A stretch of DNA of 64,000 bases from Methylocella sp. GTDB lineage: Bacteria > Pseudomonadota > Alphaproteobacteria > Rhizobiales > Beijerinckiaceae. The stretch is taken from positions 583,526 through 647,525 of the forward strand of contig JBBCGG010000001.1 in assembly GCA_037200525.1 (NCBI GenBank). The letters run 5' to 3'. Below the pieces are notes generated by a model. It was not told the origin of the DNA, did no database searches, and worked only from the letters and a program-made list of their open reading frames with translations. Below, piece by piece: positions 26,100 to 34,355 of this stretch (positions are counted from its first letter, which is position 1; each line of letters starts with the position of its first letter). The position numbers were made by a program, and so were the translations under genes.

Positions 26100-27009
26100 G
26101 GCTTTTCTCCTGGATCTCGTTGGCGAGGGCAATGAACGCCCCGGCGGGCATGGCCGGAATTTTTTCGGGGTCCTTTATCCCCAGCGCAGACCAGATTTGC
26201 GTGGCGTCCGGGCAGGACCCGAACCGGGTTAACCGTTCTTCCAAGCGCATCTGCTCGGCCTGCATGGCGCCCAGATCGAAACGCGATGATTGCGACAGAA
26301 GCGCGAGGGTCGCCGTCCGGAAGCTGTCTACCGCATCATCCGCAAAAGCATCGGCAACGCCGAGTAGACGACGGTTTTTTCCGCCCATGGTGCGCCACAC
26401 CAAAGCGCGGTCCTGCGAATCGAATTCCTCGATGCCCCTGTTGGTCTCGATTACTTCCGGGCCGGAGACGCTGATGCGGCCCTGCTCTGAAACGACCAAA
26501 GCGCTGCAACAGCCGGAGATCAAGCTGCCGCCGCCGTAGCACCCGGCGCGGCCCCCGATCAGTCCGAGGACGTGCAGCCCGGCGGCGCGAACGTCAAGCA
26601 CCGCCCGCATGATCTCGCTGATGGCGAGTTCGCCGGCATTGGCTTCCTGCAAACGCACGCCCCCTGTATCGAACAGGATGAGCACGGCGCTGAGCTCATT
26701 GGCCGCCGCGAGCGCCCCGCGCAATAGGCCCGCAAGCTTTGCGCCATGCACTTCGCCGAAGGCGCCGCCCATGAAACGGCCCTCTTGAGCGGCGATGAAA
26801 ACGCTTTTATTCGCCAGCATGCCGCGCCCGACGATCATCCCATCGTCGAACTGTTTGGGCAAATCGAAGATGTCGAGATGAGGACTGACTTCGCGCTGCT
26901 CCGGTCCGATGAATTCCTTAAAACTGCCGGGATCGAGCAAGGCCGCTACGCGCTGTCGCGCGCTCGCCTCATACCAGCTCGTCGCGGCGGCGCTGTGCAA
27001 GGCGCTCAA
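26086..27009 (-). CDS. mdcD: Malonate decarboxylase beta subunit
   Basis: Carboxyltransferase subunit of 307 residues, homologous to the beta half of acetyl-CoA carboxylase-type enzymes. Glycine-rich oxyanion segments GGAFGEVHGAKLAG (about 80-95) and GGRAGCYGGGSLISG (about 150-165) bind the acyl thioester. The gene starts with TTG at 27009, overlapping the mdcC stop by 4 nt. With MdcE it forms the decarboxylase active site. Confidence 0.92.
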   Translation of the reverse strand: MSALHSAAATSWYEASARQRVAALLDPGSFKEFIGPEQREVSPHLDIFDLPKQFDDGMIVGRGMLANKSVFIAAQEGRFMGGAFGEVHGAKLAGLLRGALAAANELSAVLILFDTGGVRLQEANAGELAISEIMRAVLDVRAAGLHVLGLIGGRAGCYGGGSLISGCCSALVVSEQGRISVSGPEVIETNRGIEEFDSQDRALVWRTMGGKNRRLLGVADAFADDAVDSFRTATLALLSQSSRFDLGAMQAEQMRLEERLTRFGSCPDATQIWSALGIKDPEKIPAMPAGAFIALANEIQEKSHDAR

Positions 27010-27323
27010 ATCCCGTCCTCCTCTATCAAGCGCAAGCCCTGAGCCAATCTTAGCGAAACAGCATCGGGCCGCGCCCCGCCATCATTGATGGACATCCGCA
27101 ATCCGCCGGGCGAATAGCGCTCGACGAAATCGCCGATCACCGCCGCCCATATGTCGGCGAATCCGGGCGCGGTCGTTGCGATTTCGACGACGCAATCGGC
27201 TTCCGGCATGACGCGCTCGACAAGCACTTCAAGATTGCCCGATGCGACGACGCCGACGATGGCTTGAGGCTTGGTTCCGCGCGCGGCTTTTGTGACTTTG
27301 TGACGGAATGTCAAATTCTCCAC
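27006..27323 (-). CDS. mdcC: Malonate decarboxylase acyl carrier protein (delta subunit)
   Basis: Small carrier of 105 residues that holds the phosphoribosyl-dephospho-CoA arm. The attachment serine lies in VVASGNLEVLVE (Ser28), matching the known modified serine of MdcC. Begins with GTG at 27323, 13 nt after the mdcA stop; overlaps mdcD by 4 nt. Confidence 0.9.
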   Translation of the reverse strand: MENLTFRHKVTKAARGTKPQAIVGVVASGNLEVLVERVMPEADCVVEIATTAPGFADIWAAVIGDFVERYSPGGLRMSINDGGARPDAVSLRLAQGLRLIEEDGI

Positions 27324-27336
27324 GGTTCGAACCTCC

Positions 27337-28989
27337 TCACCAATTGCGAAATCTCGAGGGCGGCTGATAGAGGCCTCCCGACCAATGCATCAGATCCTTG
27401 ATGGATTTGGCCGCCAATAGGCTGCGGTCCGCATCGAGCATATCGATCCCGAGATCTTCGGGACGCAAGATCACGCCGCGCTCGCGCAGGCGCTGGACCA
27501 TTTTGGCGTCGCGCGCGCGGCCGACTTCGGTATAGCCGGCGACTCCGCGCACGGCCTGTTCGCACTCGTCCTTGTCGCGACAGAGAAGAAGATTGGCGAT
27601 GCCTTCCTCGGTGACGATGTGCGTCACGTCGTCGGCATAAATCATCACCGGCGCGAGCTCGAGGCGCAGCCTTTCGGCAAGCGCGAGCGCGTCGAGCTTT
27701 TCGACGAACGTCGGCGCGTTTCCTTCTCCAAATGTTTCGCCGATCTGCACGACGAGTTTCCTTCCGCGCCGCAGCGCCGGAGCGCTGTCGGGGTCGGCCT
27801 CTTTGCCCGCGCGCAGCCACGGATCGCTCGGATGCCGCCGTCCCCGCGCGTCGGACCCCATGTTCGGCGCCCCGCCAAATCCGGCGATCCGCGATGGCGT
27901 GATCGTCGAGCTGTTGCCCTGTAGATCGATCTGAAAGGTCGAGCCGATAAACATGTCGCAGGCATAGAGCCCAGCCGTCTGACAGAACGCCCGATTGGAG
28001 CGCAGCGAGCCGTCCGAACCATTGAAGTAGATGTCGGGCCGGGCGGCGATATAATCGTCCATCCCGACTTCGGATCCAAAGCTATGGATCTGCTCGACCC
28101 AGCCGGACTCGATCGCCGGAATCAAGGTCGGATGCGGGTTAAGCGCCCAGCGCGTTGCGATCTTGCCTTTGAGGCCGAGCCGTTCGCCAAAGGTCGGAAG
28201 CAGCAACTCGATCGCCGCCGTGTTGAAGCCGATGCCGTGGTTCAACCGCTTCACGCCATACGGCGCATAGAGGCCTTTGATGGCGATCATGGCGGTCAGG
28301 ATCTGCGTCTCGGTGATCGCGCCGGGATCGCGGGTGAAAAGCGGCTCCACGTAGAAGGGTTTGCCTGCCTCAATGATGAAATGAACGCGATCGCCCGGGA
28401 TGTCGACGCGCGGAACCTTATCGACGATAGCGTTCACCTGCGCGATAACGACGCCGCTCTTGAACGCCGTGGCTTCGACGATCGTCGGCGTGTCCTCGGT
28501 ATTGGGGCCGGTGTAGAGATTGCCTTCCCGATCCGCGCTGACCGCGGCGATCAATGCGACATTCGGCGTCAGGTCGATGAAGTATCGGGCGAAAAGCTCG
28601 AGGTAAGTGTGTATCGCGCCGAGCTCGATTTCGCCGCCGAACAGCATTTTTGCGATGCGCGCCGCTTGGGGGCCAGAATAGGCATAGTCCAGCCGCTTCG
28701 CGATGCCGGTTTCGAATACGTCAAGATGTTCGGGAAGGACGACGCCCGACTGCACCATGTGAAGATCGTGGATCTTGGAGCGATCGACGCCGGCGAGGGC
28801 GCCGGCCAACAGATCCGCCTGTTTCTGGTTATCGCCTTCGAGACAAACGCGGTCGAAGGGGCGAATCACCGCCTCGAGCAGAGCAGTGGCTTTCTTCGCG
28901 TCAACGATTTTGCCGTCCGCGAGCGCCGCGCCCGCCGCAATCCGCTCGCTGCGCGCCTTTTGCTCCCTACGCCACTCACTCATCTGCAT
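27337..28989 (-). CDS. mdcA: Malonate decarboxylase alpha subunit, acetyl-S-ACP:malonate ACP transferase
   Basis: CoA-transferase-fold protein of about 550 residues that exchanges acetate for malonate on the carrier protein. Family segments visible include VCLEGDNQKQADLL near the N-terminus, TPNVALIAAVSADREGN, GFNTAAIELLLPT and GMDDYIAARPDIYFNGSDGSLRSNR. First gene of the mdc operon. ATG at 28989 (reading MQMSEWRR) or 28983; both have GGA-rich sequence upstream. Divergent from madL across 198 nt. Confidence 0.93.
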   Translation of the reverse strand: MQMSEWRREQKARSERIAAGAALADGKIVDAKKATALLEAVIRPFDRVCLEGDNQKQADLLAGALAGVDRSKIHDLHMVQSGVVLPEHLDVFETGIAKRLDYAYSGPQAARIAKMLFGGEIELGAIHTYLELFARYFIDLTPNVALIAAVSADREGNLYTGPNTEDTPTIVEATAFKSGVVIAQVNAIVDKVPRVDIPGDRVHFIIEAGKPFYVEPLFTRDPGAITETQILTAMIAIKGLYAPYGVKRLNHGIGFNTAAIELLLPTFGERLGLKGKIATRWALNPHPTLIPAIESGWVEQIHSFGSEVGMDDYIAARPDIYFNGSDGSLRSNRAFCQTAGLYACDMFIGSTFQIDLQGNSSTITPSRIAGFGGAPNMGSDARGRRHPSDPWLRAGKEADPDSAPALRRGRKLVVQIGETFGEGNAPTFVEKLDALALAERLRLELAPVMIYADDVTHIVTEEGIANLLLCRDKDECEQAVRGVAGYTEVGRARDAKMVQRLRERGVILRPEDLGIDMLDADRSLLAAKSIKDLMHWSGGLYQPPSRFRNW

Positions 28990-29087
28990 GTCTCCATTCC
29001 CTGACGTCCAAAACTCGGACTGCGCATGCAGCGCTCGCCGACGGCGCTTAGGGATTGCCTGTATAGAGGGTTTCCGTATAGTTGCTA

Positions 29088-29105
29088 CGCAATTGACAAA
29101 TTGCG
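29088..29105. promoter_or_regulatory. Palindromic operator candidate between mdcA and madL
   Basis: Perfect 7-bp arms CGCAATT and AATTGCG around GACA, midway between the divergent malonate decarboxylase and transporter genes. Likely target of a malonate-responsive regulator, although no mdcR or mdcY gene is adjacent. Confidence 0.5.
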
Positions 29106-29187
29106 GCGCACATCGGGAGGACGCAAGCTTGGGCCAGTTTCTCGCCTTCCGCGCATCGCGCTTACTCCATATCGGAAGGGCGCGTTT

Positions 29188-29637
29188 ATGACGATTTTTG
29201 GCGTCGCCCTCCTTGCGATCTGCACGCTGGTTGGCGTGTTCCTTGGCGATCTTCTCGGAATTCTCCTCGGCGTCAAGGCCAATGTCGGCGGGGTTGGCTT
29301 GGCGATGATCCTGCTTATCATCGGCCGCGTCTGGCTGCAGAAGCGGGGCGCCTTGACGCACGGGATTAAGCTTGGCGTCGAGTTTTGGGGGGCGATGTAT
29401 ATCCCGATCGTCGTAGCCATGGCTGCGCAGCAAAATGTGGTTTCCGCACTTCGTGGAGGGCCCCTCGTTTTGATTGCGGCCGTCGGAACGGTTGCGATCT
29501 GCTTTGCGGCGACAGCGCTGCTCGGCCGCATTGGCCGGGACCAAAAGACCGACGCAAAAACCGAACTCGGCATTGAGCGAGGAGGGGAGGTCATAGCCGG
29601 GGATCTCGTTCCCGACGCTTCCGCGAAGAAAGCGTAG
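29188..29637 (+). CDS. madL: Malonate transporter subunit MadL
   Basis: Small membrane protein of 149 residues with four hydrophobic segments in the first 120 residues and a charged cytoplasmic tail. The pattern GVFLGDLLGILLGVKANVGGVG matches MadL. MadL and MadM together form a sodium/malonate symporter. ATG at 29188 has GGAAGGG about 8 nt upstream; madM follows after 4 nt. Confidence 0.92.
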   Translation: MTIFGVALLAICTLVGVFLGDLLGILLGVKANVGGVGLAMILLIIGRVWLQKRGALTHGIKLGVEFWGAMYIPIVVAMAAQQNVVSALRGGPLVLIAAVGTVAICFAATALLGRIGRDQKTDAKTELGIERGGEVIAGDLVPDASAKKA

Positions 29638-29641
29638 CTAA

Positions 29642-30409
29642 ATGCTGCATGTGCTTCAGCATGTCTTCATCGAACAAAGTCTTGTAGCCGCCTTCGCCTT
29701 CGTCGGCGTCGTGATGTGGATCTCTTTATTCCTTTCCCGGCGCCTGACCGCCGGACGCATTCACGGTTCGGCGATCGCCATCATCATCGGGCTGGTCCTT
29801 GCCTATTTCGGCGGCGTGGCGAGCGGGGGACAAAAGGGAATCGCCGACATCCCCGTCTTCGCCGGCGTCGGCCTGCTTGGCGGCGCCATGCTGCGGGATT
29901 TCGCAATCGTCGCAACGGCTTTCGAAGTAGATGTCGTCGAAGCGCGTAAAGCGGGCTTGCTGGGCGTGTTCGCTCTTTTTCTCGGCACGATCCTTCCTTT
30001 TGCTTTTGGCGCCCTCGTCGCGGTCGCATTCGGCTATACCGACGCGGTCAGCATCACGACGATCGGGGCCGGCGCGATCACCTACATTGTTGGTCCAGTT
30101 ACCGGAGCAGCGCTTGGCGCGAGCTCGCCGGTGATCGCCATGTCGATCGCCACGGGCGTTTTGAAAGCAGTGCTGGTCATGGTGCTGACGCCGATGCTCG
30201 CTCGCTTCATTGGGCTGGACAATCCGCGCTCCGCCATGGCGTTCGGCGGCCTCGTTGGGACAGTCAGCGGCGTGGCGGGAGGCCTTGCCGCAACGGACCC
30301 AAAATTGGTGCCCTATGGCGCTTTGACCGCGACGTTTCACACAGGCATCGGCTGCCTGGTCGGGCCCTCAATTCTTTATCTGACGGTTCGCGCGATGACA
30401 GGCGCCTGA
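29642..30409 (+). CDS. madM: Malonate transporter subunit MadM
   Basis: Integral membrane subunit of the malonate symporter, 255 residues with about seven hydrophobic segments. Gly-rich helices such as GAGAITYIVGPVTGAALGASSPVIAMS and FGGLVGTVSGVAGGLAATDPKLVPYGALTATFHTG are family hallmarks. Follows madL by 4 nt; together with the divergent mdc operon it supplies acetyl units from external malonate. Confidence 0.92.
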   Translation: MLHVLQHVFIEQSLVAAFAFVGVVMWISLFLSRRLTAGRIHGSAIAIIIGLVLAYFGGVASGGQKGIADIPVFAGVGLLGGAMLRDFAIVATAFEVDVVEARKAGLLGVFALFLGTILPFAFGALVAVAFGYTDAVSITTIGAGAITYIVGPVTGAALGASSPVIAMSIATGVLKAVLVMVLTPMLARFIGLDNPRSAMAFGGLVGTVSGVAGGLAATDPKLVPYGALTATFHTGIGCLVGPSILYLTVRAMTGA

Positions 30410-30668
30410 TACTCGGAAAATTACTGACTTTTTGCGGTGTCCCTCAAGATTCCTTCCTGCGTCAATATTAGCCGCCGCGGATTGGCCGCGCGATCGAAGC
30501 CTGTCTACGGCTCCTTCGAGGCGCACGATCATGGCGCGATCCGCGAATCGGTCCCCTTCTTGCATAGTTCAGCTATCGCTCATTATAGGCGAGATCAGCG
30601 AGCCTGATTGCAACCGGGCTCAGCTCCAGGTCTGTCCGACGTCGGAAGGTAATCGGGAAGGATTGCGC

Positions 30669-32093
30669 ATGGAAGAACACTCGCATCACATAGGCGTTGT
30701 TACCCATCATGAGCTGAAGCAGAGCTTGACCACCCTTCAATTATGGGCGATCGCGGTCGGGCTCGTCATCTCGGGCGAATATTTCGGCTGGAGCTACGGT
30801 TGGGCCACCGCCGGCACGCTGGGATTTACCGTCACAGCCCTGTTCATCGCGGCGATGTATGCGACCTTCATCTTCAGCTTCACCGAGTTGACTACCTCAA
30901 TTTCTCATGCGGGGGGCCCGTTCGCATACGCGCGCCACGCCTTTGGGCCAACCGGGGGCTATTTTGCCGGAGCTGCGATGCTGATCGAATTCGTGTTCGC
31001 GCCTCCGGCGATCGCGCTCGCAATCGGGGCCTATCTCAACGTTCAATTTCCATCCCTCGATCCCAAAATCGCGGCGGTCGGCGCGTACCTCATATTCATG
31101 ACGCTCAATGTCATCGGGGTCGAGATCGCGGCGACGTTCGAACTCATCGTCACTGTTTTGGCGATCTTTGAGCTGCTCGTATTCATGGGAGTCGTCAGTC
31201 CCGGATTTTCGATCGCGAATTTTGTCAAGGGCGGCTGGTCGGGCGAAGATCATTTCAGCGCGGGAGCGATTTCCGGCATGTTCGCGGCGATTCCTTTCGC
31301 CATTTGGTTTTTCCTGGCGATCGAGGGCGTCGCGATGGCGGCCGAAGAGGCGAAAGACCCCAAGCGCTCGATTCCTATCGCCTATATCGCCGGCATATTG
31401 ACTCTCGTCGTCCTCGCCATCGGCGTAATGCTGTTCGCGGGAGCCGCTGGCGATTGGACGAAGCTCTCCAACATCAACGATCCGCTACCGCAAGCGATGA
31501 AATACGTCGTCGGCGAGAATAGCGGCTGGCTTCACATGCTCGTGGCGCTTGGGCTATTTGGCCTCATCGCCTCTTTCCACGGCATCATCCTTGGCTACTC
31601 GCGGCAGATTTTTGCGCTGGCGCGCGCCGGTTATCTGCCGCCGGTTCTGGCGAAAGTGCATCCTCGCTTCAAAACGCCCCATATTGCCATTCTCGCTGGC
31701 GGCGTAATCGGCGTTCTCGCGATTTTCAGCGACGACCTGATCAAGATCGGCGGGCAGCCGCTGACCGCGAATATCGTGACCATGTCGGTGTTTGGCGCGA
31801 TCCTGATGTATATCTTGAGCATGGCCAGCCTGTTCAGGCTGCGCTGGGCGGAGCCTCGGATGAACCGGCCATTTGTCGCGCCGCTTTACCCTTATTTCCC
31901 GGCCTTCGCCCTGTTTGCATCAGTGATTTGCATGATCGCCATGATCTATTACAACTTCCTGATTTTCGTCATCTTCGTCGGCTTTCTCGCAGTGGGTTAC
32001 GCCTATTTCCTGACCACCGTCCATCGGCGGGAGGCCGCTCCTATCGACGAATTGATCGAGTCGCCTGAAGAACTCACGGCGGAAGGCATTTAA
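30669..32093 (+). CDS. eat: Ethanolamine permease (APC family)
   Basis: Amino acid/polyamine/organocation transporter of 474 residues with about twelve membrane helices. The N-terminal LWAIAVGLVISGEYFGWSYGW is typical of the proton-linked ethanolamine permease Eat. ATG 30669 chosen because the hydrophilic lead MEEHSHHIGVVTHHELKQ fits the family; GGAAGG lies upstream. Directly precedes eutB (22-nt gap), so uptake and cleavage are co-expressed. A weak sigma-54-like box lies about 105 nt upstream. Confidence 0.92.
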   Translation: MEEHSHHIGVVTHHELKQSLTTLQLWAIAVGLVISGEYFGWSYGWATAGTLGFTVTALFIAAMYATFIFSFTELTTSISHAGGPFAYARHAFGPTGGYFAGAAMLIEFVFAPPAIALAIGAYLNVQFPSLDPKIAAVGAYLIFMTLNVIGVEIAATFELIVTVLAIFELLVFMGVVSPGFSIANFVKGGWSGEDHFSAGAISGMFAAIPFAIWFFLAIEGVAMAAEEAKDPKRSIPIAYIAGILTLVVLAIGVMLFAGAAGDWTKLSNINDPLPQAMKYVVGENSGWLHMLVALGLFGLIASFHGIILGYSRQIFALARAGYLPPVLAKVHPRFKTPHIAILAGGVIGVLAIFSDDLIKIGGQPLTANIVTMSVFGAILMYILSMASLFRLRWAEPRMNRPFVAPLYPYFPAFALFASVICMIAMIYYNFLIFVIFVGFLAVGYAYFLTTVHRREAAPIDELIESPEELTAEGI

Positions 32094-32115
32094 ACCAAGA
32101 GATGAGGGTTTAGCG

Positions 32116-33504
32116 ATGGCGTACGCGCATAGCGTTGGGGGGCGGACCTACCGCTTCGCCGATCTGAAAACGCTGCTGGCGAAAGCCAGTCCGGCGCGCT
32201 CCGGAGATTATCTGGCCGGACTAGCGGCTGAGGACGATGAGGAGCGCGTAGCCGCGCAGATGGCGTTGAGCGAGACGCCATTGAAGACCTTTCTGAACGA
32301 AGCGCTAATCCCTTACGAGGAAGATGAAGTCACGCGGTTGATCGTTGATGAGCACGACGCCGCGGCCTTCGCTCCAGTCAGCGCTCTGACAGTCGGCGAT
32401 TTCCGCAACTGGCTCCTTGGCGCCGACGCCGACGAGCAAGCGCTGACTCGGCTCGCGCCCGGGTTGACGCCGGAGATGGTTGCGGCGGTCTCGAAGCTGA
32501 TGCGCGTGCAGGATTTAATCCTGGTCGCGCGCAAATGCCGCGTGGTCACGCGTTTCCGCAACACCATCGGCCTGCCGCGCCGGCTTTCGACGCGGCTGCA
32601 GCCGAACCACCCGACCGACGACCCGGAAGGCATCTCCGCCAGCATTCTGGACGGTTTGCTCTATGGCAGCGGCGACGCGGTAATCGGCATAAATCCCGCG
32701 ACCGACAGCGTGGCCGCCGTCTGCGCGCTCCTCGCGATGCTGGACGACATCATCCACAAATATGCGATCCCGACGCAGTCTTGCGTGCTGACGCATGTGA
32801 CGACCGCGATCGCGGCGATTAATCGCGGCGTGCCGATCGACTTGGTGTTCCAGTCGATCGCCGGCACAGAGGCGGCCAACCGAAGCTTCGGCATAGACCT
32901 CGCGATGCTGGCCGAAGGACGCGAAGCGGCGCTGGCGCTCAAGCGGGGAACGGTTGGCGACAATGTTATGTATTTCGAGACAGGTCAGGGTTCGGCGCTG
33001 TCGGCGAATGCCCATCATGGCGTTGACCAGCAGACCTGCGAGGCGCGGGCTTACGCTGTCGCGCGCAAGTTCAAGCCATTGCTGGTCAATACCGTCGTCG
33101 GCTTCATCGGCCCGGAATATCTTTACAACGGCAAGCAGATCATCCGAGCCGGGCTCGAGGATCACTTCTGCGGCAAGCTGCTTGGCCTGCCGATGGGTTG
33201 CGACATCTGCTATACCAATCATGCCGAGGCCGACCAGGACGACATGGATGTCCTGCTGACCTTGCTCCCCGCCGCGGGCTGCAATTTCATTATGGGCATT
33301 CCGGGGTCTGATGACGTTATGCTGAACTACCAGACGACCTCGTTCCACGACGCGCTTTACGCGCGTGAAGTATTGGGATTGCGGATGGCCCCCGAGTTCG
33401 AGGAATGGCTTATCCGCATGGGCGTATTCGAGAGCGCCGAACAGATGCGCCCGCGCGATGCGTTGGCGGCGCCGTTCCGCCCGGCGCTGGCGCGAATCGC
33501 GTGA
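32116..33504 (+). CDS. eutB: Ethanolamine ammonia-lyase large subunit
   Basis: Adenosylcobalamin-dependent TIM-barrel subunit of 462 residues that converts ethanolamine to acetaldehyde and ammonia. Diagnostic stretches: TRFRNTIGLPRRLSTRLQPNHPTDD, the glutamate-containing YFETGQGSALSANAHHGVDQQTCEARAY that binds substrate, and GFIGPEYLYNGKQIIRAGLEDHFCGKL. AGAGATGAGGG precedes the ATG. No microcompartment shell gene is nearby, so acetaldehyde is handled in the cytosol by enzymes encoded elsewhere. Confidence 0.96.
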   Translation: MAYAHSVGGRTYRFADLKTLLAKASPARSGDYLAGLAAEDDEERVAAQMALSETPLKTFLNEALIPYEEDEVTRLIVDEHDAAAFAPVSALTVGDFRNWLLGADADEQALTRLAPGLTPEMVAAVSKLMRVQDLILVARKCRVVTRFRNTIGLPRRLSTRLQPNHPTDDPEGISASILDGLLYGSGDAVIGINPATDSVAAVCALLAMLDDIIHKYAIPTQSCVLTHVTTAIAAINRGVPIDLVFQSIAGTEAANRSFGIDLAMLAEGREAALALKRGTVGDNVMYFETGQGSALSANAHHGVDQQTCEARAYAVARKFKPLLVNTVVGFIGPEYLYNGKQIIRAGLEDHFCGKLLGLPMGCDICYTNHAEADQDDMDVLLTLLPAAGCNFIMGIPGSDDVMLNYQTTSFHDALYAREVLGLRMAPEFEEWLIRMGVFESAEQMRPRDALAAPFRPALARIA

Positions 33505-33525
33505 AAGCCTAATGGGTCCATCGCT

Positions 33526-34344
33526 ATGAGCAAACTTGTCGTCGCCAATCCTTGGGAGAGTTTGCGCCGCTTCACGCAGGCGCGCATTGCGCTGGGACGG
33601 GCAGGGGTCAGCATACCGACCAAGCCGCTGCTTGAGTTTCAGTTCGCTCATGCGCGCGCGCGCGATGCGGTGCATTTGCCGATGGATCGCGAGGTGCTCT
33701 GCGCGCAGCTCGAGGCCGCTGGTTATCCTGTCGTCGGACTGCACAGCGCCGCCGCCGATCGCACGCAATATTTGCAACGCCCCGACCTCGGCCGACGACT
33801 GGACGAGCGCTCCCGCGAGCGACTCGCAGGACTAGCAAACAAGGGCGCCTGCGGCTTCGACATCGCCTTTGTCGTCGCCGATGGCCTGTCGGCGTTCGCC
33901 GTCAATCAGCATGCGCGGTCTATGCTCGATGCGGTCCGCCCGAAGCTGGCGGAGGCAGGCTGGCGGATGGCCCCGGTGACTTTGGTGGAGCAGGGCCGGG
34001 TGGCCATCGGCGACCAAATCGGGCAGCTGCTTGGCGCCGAAATTGTCGTAGTGCTGATCGGTGAGCGGCCGGGGCTCAGCGCGCCGGACAGTCTCGGGCT
34101 ATATGTGAGCTATGGGCCCCGCATAGGACTGACCGACGCTGCGCGCAATTGCATCTCCAATGTGCGGCCCGATGGCCAAAGTTTTCCTGACGCCGCGCAT
34201 AGACTGATATATTTGTTGCGCGAGGCGCGACGACGTAAATTGACCGGCGTCGAGCTTAAGGACGAGGTCGAGATGCCCCTCGCCGTCACGAAGAGCCCCG
34301 CGCCGCAAGCGAACTTCCTGATTGACGACGGCGACGCGAGCTAG
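33526..34344 (+). CDS. eutC: Ethanolamine ammonia-lyase small subunit
   Basis: Partner of EutB, 272 residues, forms part of the cobalamin cleft. The order [72 protein letters not shown] and a basic C-terminal region match EutC. Starts 21 nt after eutB and ends 11 nt before the convergent ppc stop, so there is little space for a terminator. Confidence 0.95.
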   Translation: MSKLVVANPWESLRRFTQARIALGRAGVSIPTKPLLEFQFAHARARDAVHLPMDREVLCAQLEAAGYPVVGLHSAAADRTQYLQRPDLGRRLDERSRERLAGLANKGACGFDIAFVVADGLSAFAVNQHARSMLDAVRPKLAEAGWRMAPVTLVEQGRVAIGDQIGQLLGAEIVVVLIGERPGLSAPDSLGLYVSYGPRIGLTDAARNCISNVRPDGQSFPDAAHRLIYLLREARRRKLTGVELKDEVEMPLAVTKSPAPQANFLIDDGDAS

Positions 34345-34355
34345 CTTTTCCCGTG

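Noticed and set aside
32515-33777. Open frame of 420 codons antisense to eutB
   Set aside because: Shadow frame over a highly conserved gene.
32116-34344. Ethanolamine microcompartment locus
   Set aside because: No shell protein or other eut gene flanks eutBC.
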